Source: Rhypophila decipiens
Taxonomy: Eukaryota; Ascomycota; Sordariomycetes; Sordariales; Naviculisporaceae
Direction of reading: 5' to 3'
DNA: 64,000 bases
NCBI GenBank assembly: GCA_033297075.1
Contig: MU858052.1
Coordinates: forward strand, 310,001 to 374,000
The notes under the pieces are model-generated. The model was not told where the DNA came from. It saw nothing but the letters and a program-made list of their open reading frames with translations, and did no database searches. Position numbers and translations under genes: made by a program. Numbering within the stretch: the stretch's first letter is position 1; the number at the start of each line of letters is the position of its first letter. Positions 48,575 to 60,420 of this stretch are shown in pieces.

Positions 48575-50985
48575 ATGGGAAGCATGCTGCCACTGACGGC
48601 TATCCTCAACCCGAGCGGAGGAGAACAGGAAAGCTCATTCACACCGCGACCCTCTCCAAGCACCGCCATCAACTTCTACCCGTTCGAGGATCTCGGCGAG
48701 GCGTCGGTCAGGGAAATACGAAAGTATCAGATTCACAGCTTTGGCCGGATTCGGGACTCGTGTCGTCGGATCCCGTACAATACTGGCAAGAGGGATTTCT
48801 ACGAGAAGACTGGACGGACATGTTTCGAAGGTTTGTTACCTTCCTCTGATGGCATCCTCTTGCAGACGTGCCATGCTGATCTGCTTGATATAGTGTTCCA
48901 ATATGATTTCAAGATTCCCGGAAGCGATACGACCTGGACGGTCATGTGGGACTACAAGATCGGCCTCGTTCGCACAACCCCTTTCTTCAAGTGCTGTGAC
49001 TATTCCAAGGTTTGTGCGTCCATCTTCAATTGTTGTCGAGTATCAGCTAACAAACCCAGACAATTTCAGCAAAGATGCTGAACCAGAACCCCGGTCTCCG
49101 GGATATATCCCATAGCATTACTGGCGGTGCCATCAGAGCTCAAGGTACCAACTTCACCGTGATACTTGGCAGTCTTGTTCTTGAGCTAACATGGTCTCTC
49201 TCAGGCTACTGGATGCCTTTTGAATGCGCAAGGGCCGTCTGCGCGACGTTTTGCTATCCCATCGCAGGCGCACTCATTCCGCTCTTTGGACCCAAATTCC
49301 CATCCGAATGTATCCCGCCCAATACACAACATTACGCCCGCATGACCATCTCCCCGGCAATAATCCAACGATCAAAGCGGGAAGCCGAAGAGTTTCGACG
49401 CCTGTACGGCAATATGCCAAGTCCTCCGACTCACAGTCTCCCAAACAGCACACGGCCAACACATGGGCATGCAAGTTATCGCGCCGTCGGTGCATCACCG
49501 GCATTGGCATATCACCATCACCACGGCGGCTGGCAAACAGGCACCGATTCAGATGTCGAGGGATCTTCTCTAGACCGATTTCCCCGTCTACCACCTCTTC
49601 AGACAGCACATCTTCCCACGCCGGCACTTTCCTCGGCGGAATCAAGCTACAATGCATCATCCACTGCACAGTCGTCGCCGCGTTTCTGGACAGCTGTGAA
49701 TCACCCCCGGGACACCCGGGGACATGTATATCCTCCTCAGTATGCCCCGAGCTATAGCCAACATGAATGGCATTCAAAAAGCCGCTATCATCACCTCGAA
49801 CCAGACCCATATCGCTCGGCGGTATCTTCTCCCCCTGCAAGTAGTGGTACTACAAGCCATCATCAGTTTTATCACCAGCCGGTCCTTCCTCTTCCATCTT
49901 CAACAACAAGGGAAGCGCCACCACCACCACGTGAAAGTCAGCGCCAAGTTTTACCGCCATACCGACCCCCCGGGGGGACTGCATTTCGAGCTGTGAACAG
50001 CAGTTCAAGTTTCTCTCCTTCTCAACGACATGGAGACTCCAAGCGGCCGTTTGATGATTACTACGATCACGACTATGACGCTGGGGAAAGTGCGAATGGG
50101 AGTAGTCCTGAGGCGCCGAGTCCCAAGGTTTTTCATGGCTCGTCGTCGAAGGCGCAAGTACAAGTACAGTCCCAGTCCCAGTCGAATTTACGACACCACT
50201 CCAAGCCAGTAGAGGCCAGACGATGTTCCTTGGTGGTGGCGGTGGCAGGAAGCGACACGAGCAGCCTCGGTAGAGGGAAGAATAATACCAGTAGCAACAG
50301 CAGCAAAGAGTCGTCTGATCGGACGACATCGGAGTCAGAGGAGGAGCGAGACAGAGATGCACGACGACGGGCTTTAGTCGACCGCAGCAACAGCACACTT
50401 GCGCCGATGGTTGGTGGTATCTACCAGCCGTCCCGGAGAGATTCATCGGGTGGTCGATCATGTCTGAAAAGTCCACACAAGAATGACAGGCCTTCTGGGG
50501 CGGCGGCGGCGGCGGCAGCAACTCGGAGTGATGATGGCGACAAAACCAAACGGACACCAAGTTTCTCGGGAGCCGAGAGGGTTGCCGCCCTGACTTTGTT
50601 GCACCTTGGGATATTGGACAAGGAGAAGAAAGAACATGCAAACTCAAAGGATCATTCTTCTTCTCGGCAGCAACAAAGTCAGGCTGCTGCTGCTGCTGCT
50701 CGGGGTAGTAGTAGCCCACCTCGAGAAGTCGGAGAGAAGAGTCACGGCGGTCACGGTCATGGACGTTCCCCACGACCACGACCACGACATGCTGATACCC
50801 CCCCTTACCCTTACGGAGAGACTATCTATGCCATCCCGAGTCGCCGTACACCGAAAGAAAGCTATACACGTGCAACAGAAGAGGAGGTCTCGGGATCTAC
50901 TACTACTACTGCTGCCGCTCACGCTTCTTCGATCCCGCGCCGTGGGAGTCGAGATAGGAAGCGTCGGAAGGGGAGGTCGATTTGA
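48575..50985 (+). CDS. xbp1: Xbp1-like APSES/KilA-N transcription factor
   Basis: Nuclear regulator with an APSES-type (KilA-N) DNA-binding domain, related to yeast Xbp1, a repressor active in starvation and cell-cycle exit. Four exons, join(48575..48830, 48894..49009, 49060..49144, 49205..50985), 745 residues; introns start gtttgt, gtttgt and gtacca. The start is the first ATG in frame, MGSMLPLTAILNP, with context gtcgccATGG. The domain spans about residues 45-190: IRKYQIHSFGRIRDSCRRIP, DFYEKTGRTCFE, VFQYDFKIP, TWTVMWDYKIGLVRTTPFFK, NPGLRDISHSITGGAIRAQG, then YWMPFECARAVCATFCYPIA and GALIPLFGPKFP. The rest is low complexity: His, Ser, Gln and Ala runs and a basic C-terminus, SRDRKRRKGRSI. 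Intron 3 is 60 nt with no in-frame stop, so its retention would insert 20 residues in the domain. Confidence 0.9.
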
Positions 50986-53046
50986 CATTTTCATTTCATT
51001 CATTTCATTCAGTGCATGACACTTACTTGACTTGACTTTAATGGGCGAGTATTACGAGCGAGTACAGTATGTTTTCATCTATTCTTACTTATCAGTTGGT
51101 ACCATTCTGTCTTTTGTGGATAACGCGGACACCGGGTTGTCCGTGCTGTAGGTTCCAATTTATTTCCATCCTTGTTTCCTTCATGTTTTTTTTTCTTTGC
51201 AACTTTTTTCTGGCATGGTCAGTCATATGATTCATTTTCTCTAGTCGGGGGTTATTCCACTTGGTTCGTACGTACATATCACTACCTACTACCTACCTCA
51301 AACTTGCCTGAAGTAACGTACGTGAATCATCACTCATTTATTTGCATCATTCATCATCATCATCAACATTATCAACATTATCAGCTCAAGTTGACAAAAT
51401 CGACTTTTGGCATGGAGGGGGAAGGAAGAAAGACACAAAGTAAAAGCACAGTTTCAGCATGATTGGGGTTTTCTTTTTCTCCTTTTCGATTGTCATACGG
51501 ACTCTCTTCCCAACAAACAGCCTACATAACGTATCTAGGCAGGCATACCCATTGAAGGTATTATCATGATGGCCTATCTATCTATGGATGCATGAAGACT
51601 ATGCGTTACGGTTATGGTTAATATTAGTTACTTACATATGTATGCTTTGGCATGTCGTTTATGAGTTCTTGTATTGGGGTTGGGTTGGTCGGTTACGGTC
51701 AGAGAGGTTGGGAAAATTTTATAGATTGGCTGGCTGGCTTGATGGGCGGTTTATTATTTGTGGCTAGGACAAGTAGAATGGAATCGATATGGTCTGGATT
51801 CAAGTTAGTAGGTTGGGATCGTCGTCTTCTTCAAGTTGGATGCCAATGAATGGGTGGCTGGCTGGCTGGATTCAAGTTGCTTCTTTGCATGTCTATGTCT
51901 TTCCTTGTACTGTCTGTCTTTCGGTAGGTAGGTAGTGAAATTGCCATCTTTTAAGGGGTAGCTAGGTAGGTAGGTTCTACAGTTCATCTATCTATACTCG
52001 TAAGCGTGTTGTGTATGGCGTGTCATGTGGTGTTGGTTTTTTGTTATGTGGGAATAAGATTCGCGTTTCGTGGATCAAACTTTAATAAGGATTGCTCTGA
52101 GGACTCGTGGACTATAGTACTATATCTGACTGTGGATTTTTCAATTGAGGATTGCCGTGTGGGCAGCGAAAGCAAAACACAAAGGATTTACTTAAGAATA
52201 CTCGTAAGCATCTGCTTGCCAGGCAGTATGCACGGGAACGGAAGCCTCCGGTCCTTTAATATGGGGAAAAGGTTATTACTCGGTATTATTTCGAGATACT
52301 GAATCTCTCGGATGCTGTTTGGGAGTTTTCGTTGGCAGTCTACCTACCTAGGTATCTTTCCTGTCTTTCCTTCCCTGCCATTCACTCCACAAACGATATA
52401 CGCCAGTCAGTCAGTTGACAACTTACACTCCGGAACCCCGAAAAAAGATCCCTTTCTACATGTCCACGGGCACTAGCGGAGGGTAGTAATTGTCGTTTAG
52501 GTAGCAAAGGGGCGTTTCGTGTTTTCGCAGGCCCAAGTAAATCCAGTCAAACACAGCATCATACCCTACAGGTCCTCAAAGTGATTGACTTCCTCGTGTT
52601 CCCGCTCTCTGAACCATCATCATATGCCACATCCCAATAACAGAATAAACAACGGCCTAGTGAAAGATGTAAGTCAACAAGACAGGGCGAAAAACAGGCA
52701 ATAAAGACAAGATAAATCCTCAAATGATGCAAGATGGGGGTTAAACCGACAACCTAACGCCCACAACACCCGTAATAAACCCTGAATGGAGAATTGCACC
52801 TTCTTTTCCAGTCAATATTTTATATTAGGGAAAATCCGTGAGAAACGAAGAAAGCTTTCCCGCCTTCCCACCATCGCTCCTGAACCCACCCAGCGACCCT
52901 ACCCATTTGTTCATTTTCTCCGTCCATGCCCAGTCAAGAGAAAGAGCACCACCTACTAAAACTACAAGTTCAGATGATCCCCTCGAATTCTATACGCTAA
53001 CACAAGCAAGTACCCCATGTGTGGTGTATATCATCCCTCGTCACTC
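50986..53046. other. 2.1 kb convergent intergenic region, xbp1 / sec62
   Basis: Holds the 3' ends of both genes. It contains ATC/ATT repeats near 51340-51380 and GGTA microsatellites at 51922-51935 and 51958-51975. No gene recognised. Confidence 0.55.
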
Positions 53047-54342
53047 TTACTCCTCATCCGTACCAATCTCCTCTACCCTAGGGGCCGTATAACCACGCTG
53101 GTGAGGCTGAGGACCAGTGGCGATAGACACGCCCGTGGCAGTCGTCGTCGCAGTCGCTGGGGCAGGCTGTCCGGTAGTAGCGGAAAACGTAGCCTGAGCG
53201 CTAGCGGATCCTGCGGCGGCAGAGGAGGACTTGGACTTTTTCTTCTTCTTCTGCGGGTTGGGCTATTTGTGAGAACGGTAGTTAGTAAACGGATCATAAA
53301 TTCGGCATGAGATGCAACGAGTGGGCGCTTACATCATGCCAAGCCCAGACAGGCTTGAAGCTCTCAATGACGGACACATCCTCCCACAAGTTAGGGAACA
53401 GCCAGAATCCAGGTTTCAAGACAAAGTAAGTGATGCAGAAGAGAATAACGCGAAAGATGGCCATGGCAAAAAAGAGTCCCAGGAAGCACAAGAACCCCCA
53501 ACTAAGGTAGTACACGCCTTCCCTCATCTTAAGAGGCCAGAGCGGATAGCACACGATGGCAAAGATGACGAGCAAGGCCAGCGCGGCGTAGACTTTGCGC
53601 ATGAACTGGCTCCCCTCCCAGAGCCAGACGTAGTACATGTCGTCCTGCGCCTCCTGCTGGGGCTCGATCTTGACGGTCCAGAGGCCCTTCACACGCTTGG
53701 CCTTTTTGGAAGGGGGAGCATGGTCGTGCCCTTCGTGAGGGTCTGACTTGTTTACACGCAGAGCGAGCATGGACATGGGTAGCAGCTTGAAGGTGTTTTC
53801 CAGAGATGCGCGGTCCGTGATTTCGGGCAGCGCGGGGTTCTTCTTCCGGGCTTTTTCGTAAGCAGGGGACTGGAGAGCTCGCAGGGCTCGTTTTACTGTA
53901 GCAATGAGGTTTGTTAGCCGAGCTCCAGCGCAACACAAGGTCATTCCAGATTGATGGCTGGATATTCCGTACCTCTGAACATGTCCTTTCTCTCGCCATT
54001 GAGAATGACGGTCCGGGGCTTCAACGGCTGGCTACGGAGGAACGTGGCCAAAGCGATGGCAACTGGATTCGGGGGGCCTGGGACGATGGGCTGGGGCTGT
54101 CCTTGTCCTCCTCCTTGGTGTTGATGGTCGTGCTGGTGTTGGTGGCCGCCTTGCTGGGCTGCTTGCTGCTGAGCTTGCATTCTCGCCATCTGTTGTGCCT
54201 TGATGTGCTCAATGAATTGGGGGACAGTCATGCCAGCCTTCTCTGCATCGATCTCGATCTGCCGCTTCATGGCAGCAATCTCCTCGGGAGTGGGCATTCG
54301 CATCCCGGGGGGCATCTGCCCTGGCGGAGGGGGGCCCTGCAT
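53047..54342 (-). CDS. sec62: Sec62, ER post-translational translocation subunit
   Basis: Subunit of the Sec62/63 complex that helps secretory proteins enter the ER through the Sec61 channel. I read complement(join(53047..53262, 53333..53895, 53973..54342)), 382 residues; introns gtacgg..acag and gtaagc..tactaac..atag. The start ATG at 54342 gives a Pro/Met/Gln/His-rich N-terminus, MQGPPPPGQMPPGMRMPTPE. The cytosolic domain follows (ATFLRSQPLKPRTVILNGER, DMFRVKRALRALQSPAYEKA). Two membrane segments lie at about 226-246 (YAALALLVIFAIVCYPLWPL) and 251-283 (YYLSWGFLCFLGLFFAMAIF). After them come FWLFPNLWEDVSVIESFKPV and WAWHD, a conserved Sec62 block. A Lys-rich, Ser/Ala/Thr-rich C-terminus ends EIGTDEE. 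Both termini face the cytosol in this family. Confidence 0.95.
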
Positions 54343-54973
54343 TGTGAGATGGAAGTCCTTGCGACGATGTTCTTGGGTCGAGTGACGGGAAGAAGCAAGC
54401 GACAGGAAAGTTTATTTGTAGTTGGCTTCACCGATGGATGGGCAGGACACGTTGCGAGAGGCCGGCTGGCGGACAACTTGGGACGATTATGGTATTTTGG
54501 CTGACAAAAAGTCAGGCTTGCGGTAGAAAGCAAAATGTACGGGTGTAGTGTAAGCCAAAGCTGTGATCTGTACTTTACACGTCGCATCAAGAGCGGCCAG
54601 TGTGAACCCTTGCTTTCATCAGCGGCCCGCATTCAGCGTGACCTGGCCCATGCTCCCTGGGTCAAGCCTTCAAGGGACCCCCGCACAAGCCACAACCTTA
54701 ATTTTTGGGGCGTTTCAGTTCTGGCGCTGAATAATGACTCTGGCGGGCATTTGGGCGACATGGTGCCACACCTCCTCTGGAACACCTCTCAAGAACAGGC
54801 GATATGAGGATGTTTAAATCAAGATAGCAACAGTTTTCCACCCAAACGCCGTCGACCTCAAAACTCACCGCAGTCAACAGTATTAGATGCTTCCACTCTC
54901 ACTTCGAGCACCTCGGACATCCTCCCAAGTAAAGTAGGTAGAATTGGCCTAACTAACATGTGAGCTAAAGCCC
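54343..54973. other. intergenic region between sec62 and the phosphoserine aminotransferase gene
   Basis: 631 bp between two genes in the same direction; it holds the sec62 promoter and the 3' UTR of the aminotransferase gene. No distinct element recognised. Confidence 0.6.
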
Positions 54974-56445
54974 CTACGAAGTCGCAAAATCGCGGATAAA
55001 CTTGGCAAGCTTCTCAGCGCCCTCAAGAGGAACAGAGTTGTATAAGCTCGCGCGGATTCCACCAAGGGAGCGATGTCCCTTCAGTCCAGTCAGGCCCTGG
55101 GCGGTGCCCTGCGCCAAAAAGGCCTTCTCGGCAGCATCGACATCATCGCCCTTGCTCACCCTGAAGCAGACATTGACGCGCGACCGCGTCGCCTTGGCGG
55201 GGATGACCCTGTAGACATCGGGGTATGCCTCAATGGCGTCATATACCAACTGGGCCTTCTTGTCCGTCACAGCCTGCTGTCCGGCAACCTTGTCTGGGTA
55301 TGTCTTTAGCATCCTTTGAAGGACCTGACCAATGATGTATACACTGTTTATATTATTAGCCTTGTTTTGGGGAGAAAGGGGACTCAATAATGGCAACGTA
55401 CTCAAAGATGCTCAGGGTGTTGTAAAGACTGTTATTCTTGGCAATGGTCTCGTATTGCAGAATAATAGGGGGGATTGGCAGGCCCAGCTTTCTCATCAGA
55501 GCTGGCGAAGGCTGCGATGTGACAGGAGGCAAGAAGCTCTTCTTGAGAATCACAACGGTAATGCCGGTTGGTCCAAGGTTCTTCTGGGCACCAAAGAAGA
55601 TGGCCGAGAAGTTTTTGACCGGGATCTTTTGGGTGAGAATGTTGGAGCTCATGTCGGCAATAACAATGGGGCCCTTCCCATCCGGCCCGGGCTCAAGCGC
55701 CTTGGGGAATGCAGGAAACTCGACTCCGTCAACCGTCTCGTTTGCGCAGTAATACACCAAGGCGGCGTCCTTGGACAGATTCCAGCTGCTCTCATCTGGG
55801 ATGCTGCCAAACTTGCCGCCGTTCTCCTTGCGGCTATCTGCCACGATGTTGACATGCTCGGCACCAAAAAGCCTCTCGGCCTCGGCTGAGGCTTTCTGTG
55901 ACCAGCCGCCGGTAACTAGGTAATCCAGCTTTAAATCCTTGTTAACGACCTCCTTGAGCTTCTGAACATCCTCAGGTTTAGTAGAGTCCAGACCGAGCTC
56001 TTTCTGCTTGTTGGCGACCCATGCGCCGGCAAAGTTATAGGCCGTGGCGGAGAATTCTCCGGTGCCACCACCGTGCATGAAGAGGATCTCATAGTCCTCT
56101 GGGACGTCGAGGCATGAGGCGAGATCAGCCTTGGCCTTGTTAATGATGTCGGTAGCCAGCTGAGAGCGATGAGAGTGCTCTGCAATGCCCAGGCCAGTGT
56201 CCTGGTAGTTGATGAGGGCCTTGGCAGCATCCTCGAGGACCTCGGTAGGAAGCAGTGCTGGGCCCGCACCGAAGCTATAAGATTGTTAGTACTCGGTTTG
56301 CCCGCCGATTCGAACATGCGTATCTCGAGCGAGGCTTGGAGCTAAGGCCCCGGAAGCAAAGGGTCATACAAGTACACCAAAAGTGGGCCATAAAGGAAGG
56401 AGCTACGGGAAGAACTTGCTAGGTGATCTCTGATCTTGACGGCAT
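54974..56445 (-). CDS. SER1: phosphoserine aminotransferase (SerC/Ser1)
   Basis: PLP enzyme converting 3-phosphohydroxypyruvate and glutamate to phosphoserine and 2-oxoglutarate, second step of serine synthesis in the cytosol. I read complement(join(54974..55343, 55402..56274, 56420..56445)), 422 residues, the usual family length. Exon 1 encodes only MPSRSEIT and two bases of Tyr. Exon 2 continues FGAGPALLPTEVLEDAAKAL, GLGIAEHSHRS, EILFMHGGGTGEFSA, and AIFFGAQKNLGPTGITVVI, where Lys240 should bind PLP. Exon 3 has DVYIIGQVLQRML, RSRVNVCFRV and GLTGLKGHRSLGGIRASLYN, the conserved end block. Intron 1 (56275-56419) must begin GCAAGT to keep MPSR..TYFGAGP in frame, since reading on meets TAG at once. 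It ends gtactaac..ttatag, so it is a GC-AG intron. Intron 2 is gtacgt..acag. Confidence 0.95.
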
Positions 56446-59400
56446 GGTGACTTTGCGGTCCCTCTGTGGTATCTGAACCTGAAGCTATTGTCGAAACTCG
56501 TAATCGAGGATGGACTCGAAAGATATGTTGAAGTTTGCAAAGTCTCGGAATACAAATTGGACAAAGGCGGGGAAAGGCTCATGAAGTTCTCCAGTGATGA
56601 CTCTCTTTTTTTCTGAGTCGCCGACAAAGGAGGTGGGGCTTGCAGAAACTCAATGGTGGGGGTGGGGCTGCGAAGGTCAGGTCCCTACAATGTGCTTCCT
56701 CAACCTTTACGTATTTGATTTCGAAATCGTACAGCTAGCTACAATACTTTTTTCTACAATTGGTCGAATAAACAGTCATGAGTGAATGAAGTGAGAGTGA
56801 GGAAGCGACCCCAAGGAGATGCCAAGAACTTTCCATCCCACGTCACTGATCTAAGAGAGAATCATCGGGCCATGCGGGGTGCATGAGGCGACCTGGCGAA
56901 GTTGTGAGGTCCAGCCGAGTTGAACAATCATAAGCATATTCCATTTTGGGTATCCCGTACGCTCGAGGTAATAAACTGGCGCTTCTCTCAGATGTTGACC
57001 CAGTGGTTTGGCATACCTCTGCGAGTCAACTTTACGGACTTTAGTTCTGCAGAAGATCATGACGAAGAGCAAGCATGATTCCTCGTTGACTCTAATGAAC
57101 GGTTTCAGCTTTGTCGGTACAATGAACAACGCCCAGTTTCAGTACTGGAGCGCTGGGACAGGAGCGATATAGATTCGATAGGAAGAAGCTGATCTGCGTG
57201 GCATTTACTGTCGGTCTTTGGCCATGGGCAAGCAGAATACCCATAACACATTCTCAAGACATTGAGGAAACGCTCTGAGAGTGTTTCAAGGTGTAAGGAG
57301 ACATGTGCCCACGCGCGTATGTGCTGGGGATACCTTCTTTGCACAAATAACCCGATGGTAAGAGTACTGTGACAAAACATCCAGGGCCAAATAAACCATC
57401 TTGAACCGAAGGATCTCATATGGTGACTGGTGAGGCGATGATAATAGTAACCATGTCACCAAATCCCCATTCCCCAGATTCATGGTTTTGACGCCCATGC
57501 CAAATGTCATCTCTGAGCCAGATCACACGGGCCGGCTGTTGAACTCCAGAGCGTCAGCGGGGTCCAAGAAAGGTCTTCTTTTCATTGGTATGGTAGACAA
57601 GGAGGAGTCGGTACTCCCATCTGAACGAGAGAATTGTTGCCGTCCGTATAACATGGATCTCCTCGCTGGGTGACAGTTTCAGATAGCGGCACACAGCCGT
57701 CAAACATCGTGGAAGGGAAGTACAATACGGCGTAGTTTATCCAAGCTCTCGGGTGTTCCTCCACAAGCTTATACTTGGCGCTTGAGAAGCGGAATATAGT
57801 CGCGGGATATGATGGCTTTCCCATCTGTATGATATGCCGTCGTCGCACAGTCATTCCCTAGCGCTTGTACTCAATATCGGGGCATTTCCTGTTCGGCAGC
57901 ACATGCCAAGTACACCGCGACTTGTGAAAGAGGCTTCTTCGTCCTGTCAACTCTCTCCTGCATGATTATTGTGCGGGTTTACGCAGCCGACTCGTGACAC
58001 GAGCGCTTCCCGTTGCGAGTGTTTATAATCACAGGCGCGTGAACCCCGGACGCTGGTCGTGTTTTGTGCTCTGCGGGCAAGCAGATCTGTCCGGTAGCTG
58101 ATCGGGTGTCGATTAGTGCTGTTTCAGGTACATGATAAAAACAATGAGGCACGTTGTGTGTTTTTCAATAACATATCGACGCGACGTGCTGTCATGATTT
58201 ACACCTTCGAATGAAACTTCTGGCCAATCGGTTTGCGTGATGAACAAGATTCCTGTTTCATGAATGATTGGTGTCAAGTTAACGTTTGGAAGAGGGATGT
58301 TTTTGGTCAAGATTACGGGGTACCTAGTGTATAAACGGGTCTAGTGGCTTGTTTGTTTTTAAGGTGGGGACCTGTGGAGTCAGCCACTGCCGAGAGCAAG
58401 GGGTCGCCGTTGTGGGGTGCGTTCAGCTGGCAAGATCGCCAGATGCACTGGGCCTTCAGCACCCGTGGAACGGTTTTAGTGATGGTTCGGCCACTACGGC
58501 GTACTCCACAGAGGGGTCAACCTGGAAGGCCTCGGTGACGTCGCGGGGATGAGTGAGCTTGTGAAAACTTCTACGGACACTTGCTTGCACCAACAAGCAG
58601 CAAACAACAACATGTGCTCACCTGCACGTCGCCAATTGTACACAAAGAACGACAACATTGAAAGCATGCGACGACACATACAAGACAAACACGCTGACAA
58701 AATCTTGACATTGCCCCTAATGCCAGGCTCGGAAGGTTTGCTGTCATGTTGTGGCCCGTTTTCTGTTGGAACAAATCACGAGCTTCCTCCTTTCCTCTCG
58801 CCAGCGCTACAACTGTTGACTAACATGAGGTCCTCTTAACGTCTCCACGTGTACTGCGGATCCCATTCCCATCAGATCAGGCAGACCGGTTCAAGTGCTC
58901 AAATCTCTTGGATGACGAAACCGAATCTCACGCTAGAAGCAAGCCAGAACAGTCAACCGAGGACGGCGTCGTCGGACTCACTCAGCTTAGCATCAGCACC
59001 CGCTCCTGCTTCACTCCTTTACAAGTGTACTGCCCCTTCCGGTGAAGAGTTTGTTTGCCTCTAGTGCGACAGGATACGAACCGATCAACCTGATTCCCCA
59101 GAGGACTCAGGAAACGGACAAGCACAGTGGATAATGCTCCTCTTTATTGTCCAACTCTACTCCATACCCTGGGCGCCCCCTTGTGGCTCACAAACCAATC
59201 AAGGCAGATATCCCACAATGTTCTGGAGGGACGCCTTACCCGTCTGCTGGACGACGGTACCTTGCATATCCACCATGTCGTCCACCGGGTTGTTCCCAGC
59301 GGTGGACGAGCACGAGGGGTCATTTGAGTTTGAACAGGAAGCCCTGGTTCATAACGTCGGTCTTAGCTTCCACCAGGAAGATTCCAGAGCGACGCAGGTC

Positions 59401-60420
59401 TTCCACGGCAGACCGTAGGATGTTTGGTTTGGAGATGGGCCGAGTGCGCAGTCGCGGCGGTCGATCATGGGGCCCTGTCAGATGTGGTTTCAGGAAATTA
59501 TAGCAACAAGTGTTGCTCGAGGAAAATCTTTCTTCTTGACTTCAGGAGCGGCGGTGGCCCAATCTCTTGTCGGCACGAGGCACCCTTCTCGGGAATTTGT
59601 GGCAATGCAGGTCGGCCAAGTGTGGCCGTTGGTGGGTTCAGGTCCAAGGAAAAACTGAGACATGGACTGGCGGTGCGGCACCTTTCCCAAGCTGCCACTG
59701 GTGGGCCGTGTAATATGGTGTGTAGCGCCGCCATCTGTTACAAGGCCGCCCCTCAATTCCCTAAGCGCCAACTGGATGAGCGGCCGTGAGTGGCCGACCT
59801 ATCAGAGTGCCCCCTGCCGCAACCTCACCTTGGACTGCTGTGTGCCAGTAAGTCAGCACTTCTCAGCCCAGGGCCGAACGACCTACGAGAGACGACGACG
59901 ACAGTATGTCGTCTTTTCGCACTCGTGGAGAGAGCAACGGTACTTCCGAAAGTCGCATTTACAGTGCGCTACCCTACAACGTACCGGCTGCACGCGTTAC
60001 TGCACAGCATCACACACATGGGCCTTGGCCTCGGCTGCGCACACCCTCTCTCTTTCTCTCTTTCTCTCAAACAGACACACACATGTCCCAAAGGAGGGTA
60101 GTCAACCACATGAGCCAGCCTGAAGATGAGCAGAAGTAATATAATCTAATAAAGGATGGCTCACTCCGTCCTCCGCGCCGTGGCCTCTGTCTCTTACTTC
60201 TCGTCTGATCCGTTCCGGCATGTTGTTTGATTTCTCGACATCCCGTTTCCTTTGTCTCCGGGTTTCGGGTTGATGGTGCTGTTGGTTCTCGACACTGTCA
60301 ACGACATTCCCGTTGACGTCTCTCTGACTTGGCACATATTTTCTTCTACTTGGGGTCGGAGACACCCTTTCTCGCCATCTCGACCTCTCTTCTTGCGTTA
60401 TTACTTGCCGGCAATTTAAT
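56446..60420. other. 4 kb intergenic region between divergent genes
   Basis: Holds two divergent promoters. The part at 56851-57854 contains minus-strand frames that look coding-like and are listed separately. The rest (57.9-60.4 kb) shows no domain; a short TCTCTTTCTC pyrimidine run lies near 60050-60070. Confidence 0.45.
56851..57854 (-). other. possible unrecognised or decayed gene
   Basis: Several consecutive minus-strand frames have coding-like composition and could be exons of one gene or remnants. 57854 downward encodes MTVRRRHIIQMGKPSYPATI and then FRFSSAKYKLVEEHPRAWIN and YAVLYFPSTMF. The stretch 57310-57490 encodes GNGDLVTWLLLSSPHQSPYE and then ILRFKMVYLALDVLSQYSYH. The stretch 56851-57120 encodes KPFIRVNEESCLLFVMIFCR and then VYYLERTGYPKWNMLMIVQL. 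I do not recognise the family. Frames change between segments, and I could not build a single spliced model, so it may be a pseudogene or chance. Confidence 0.22.
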
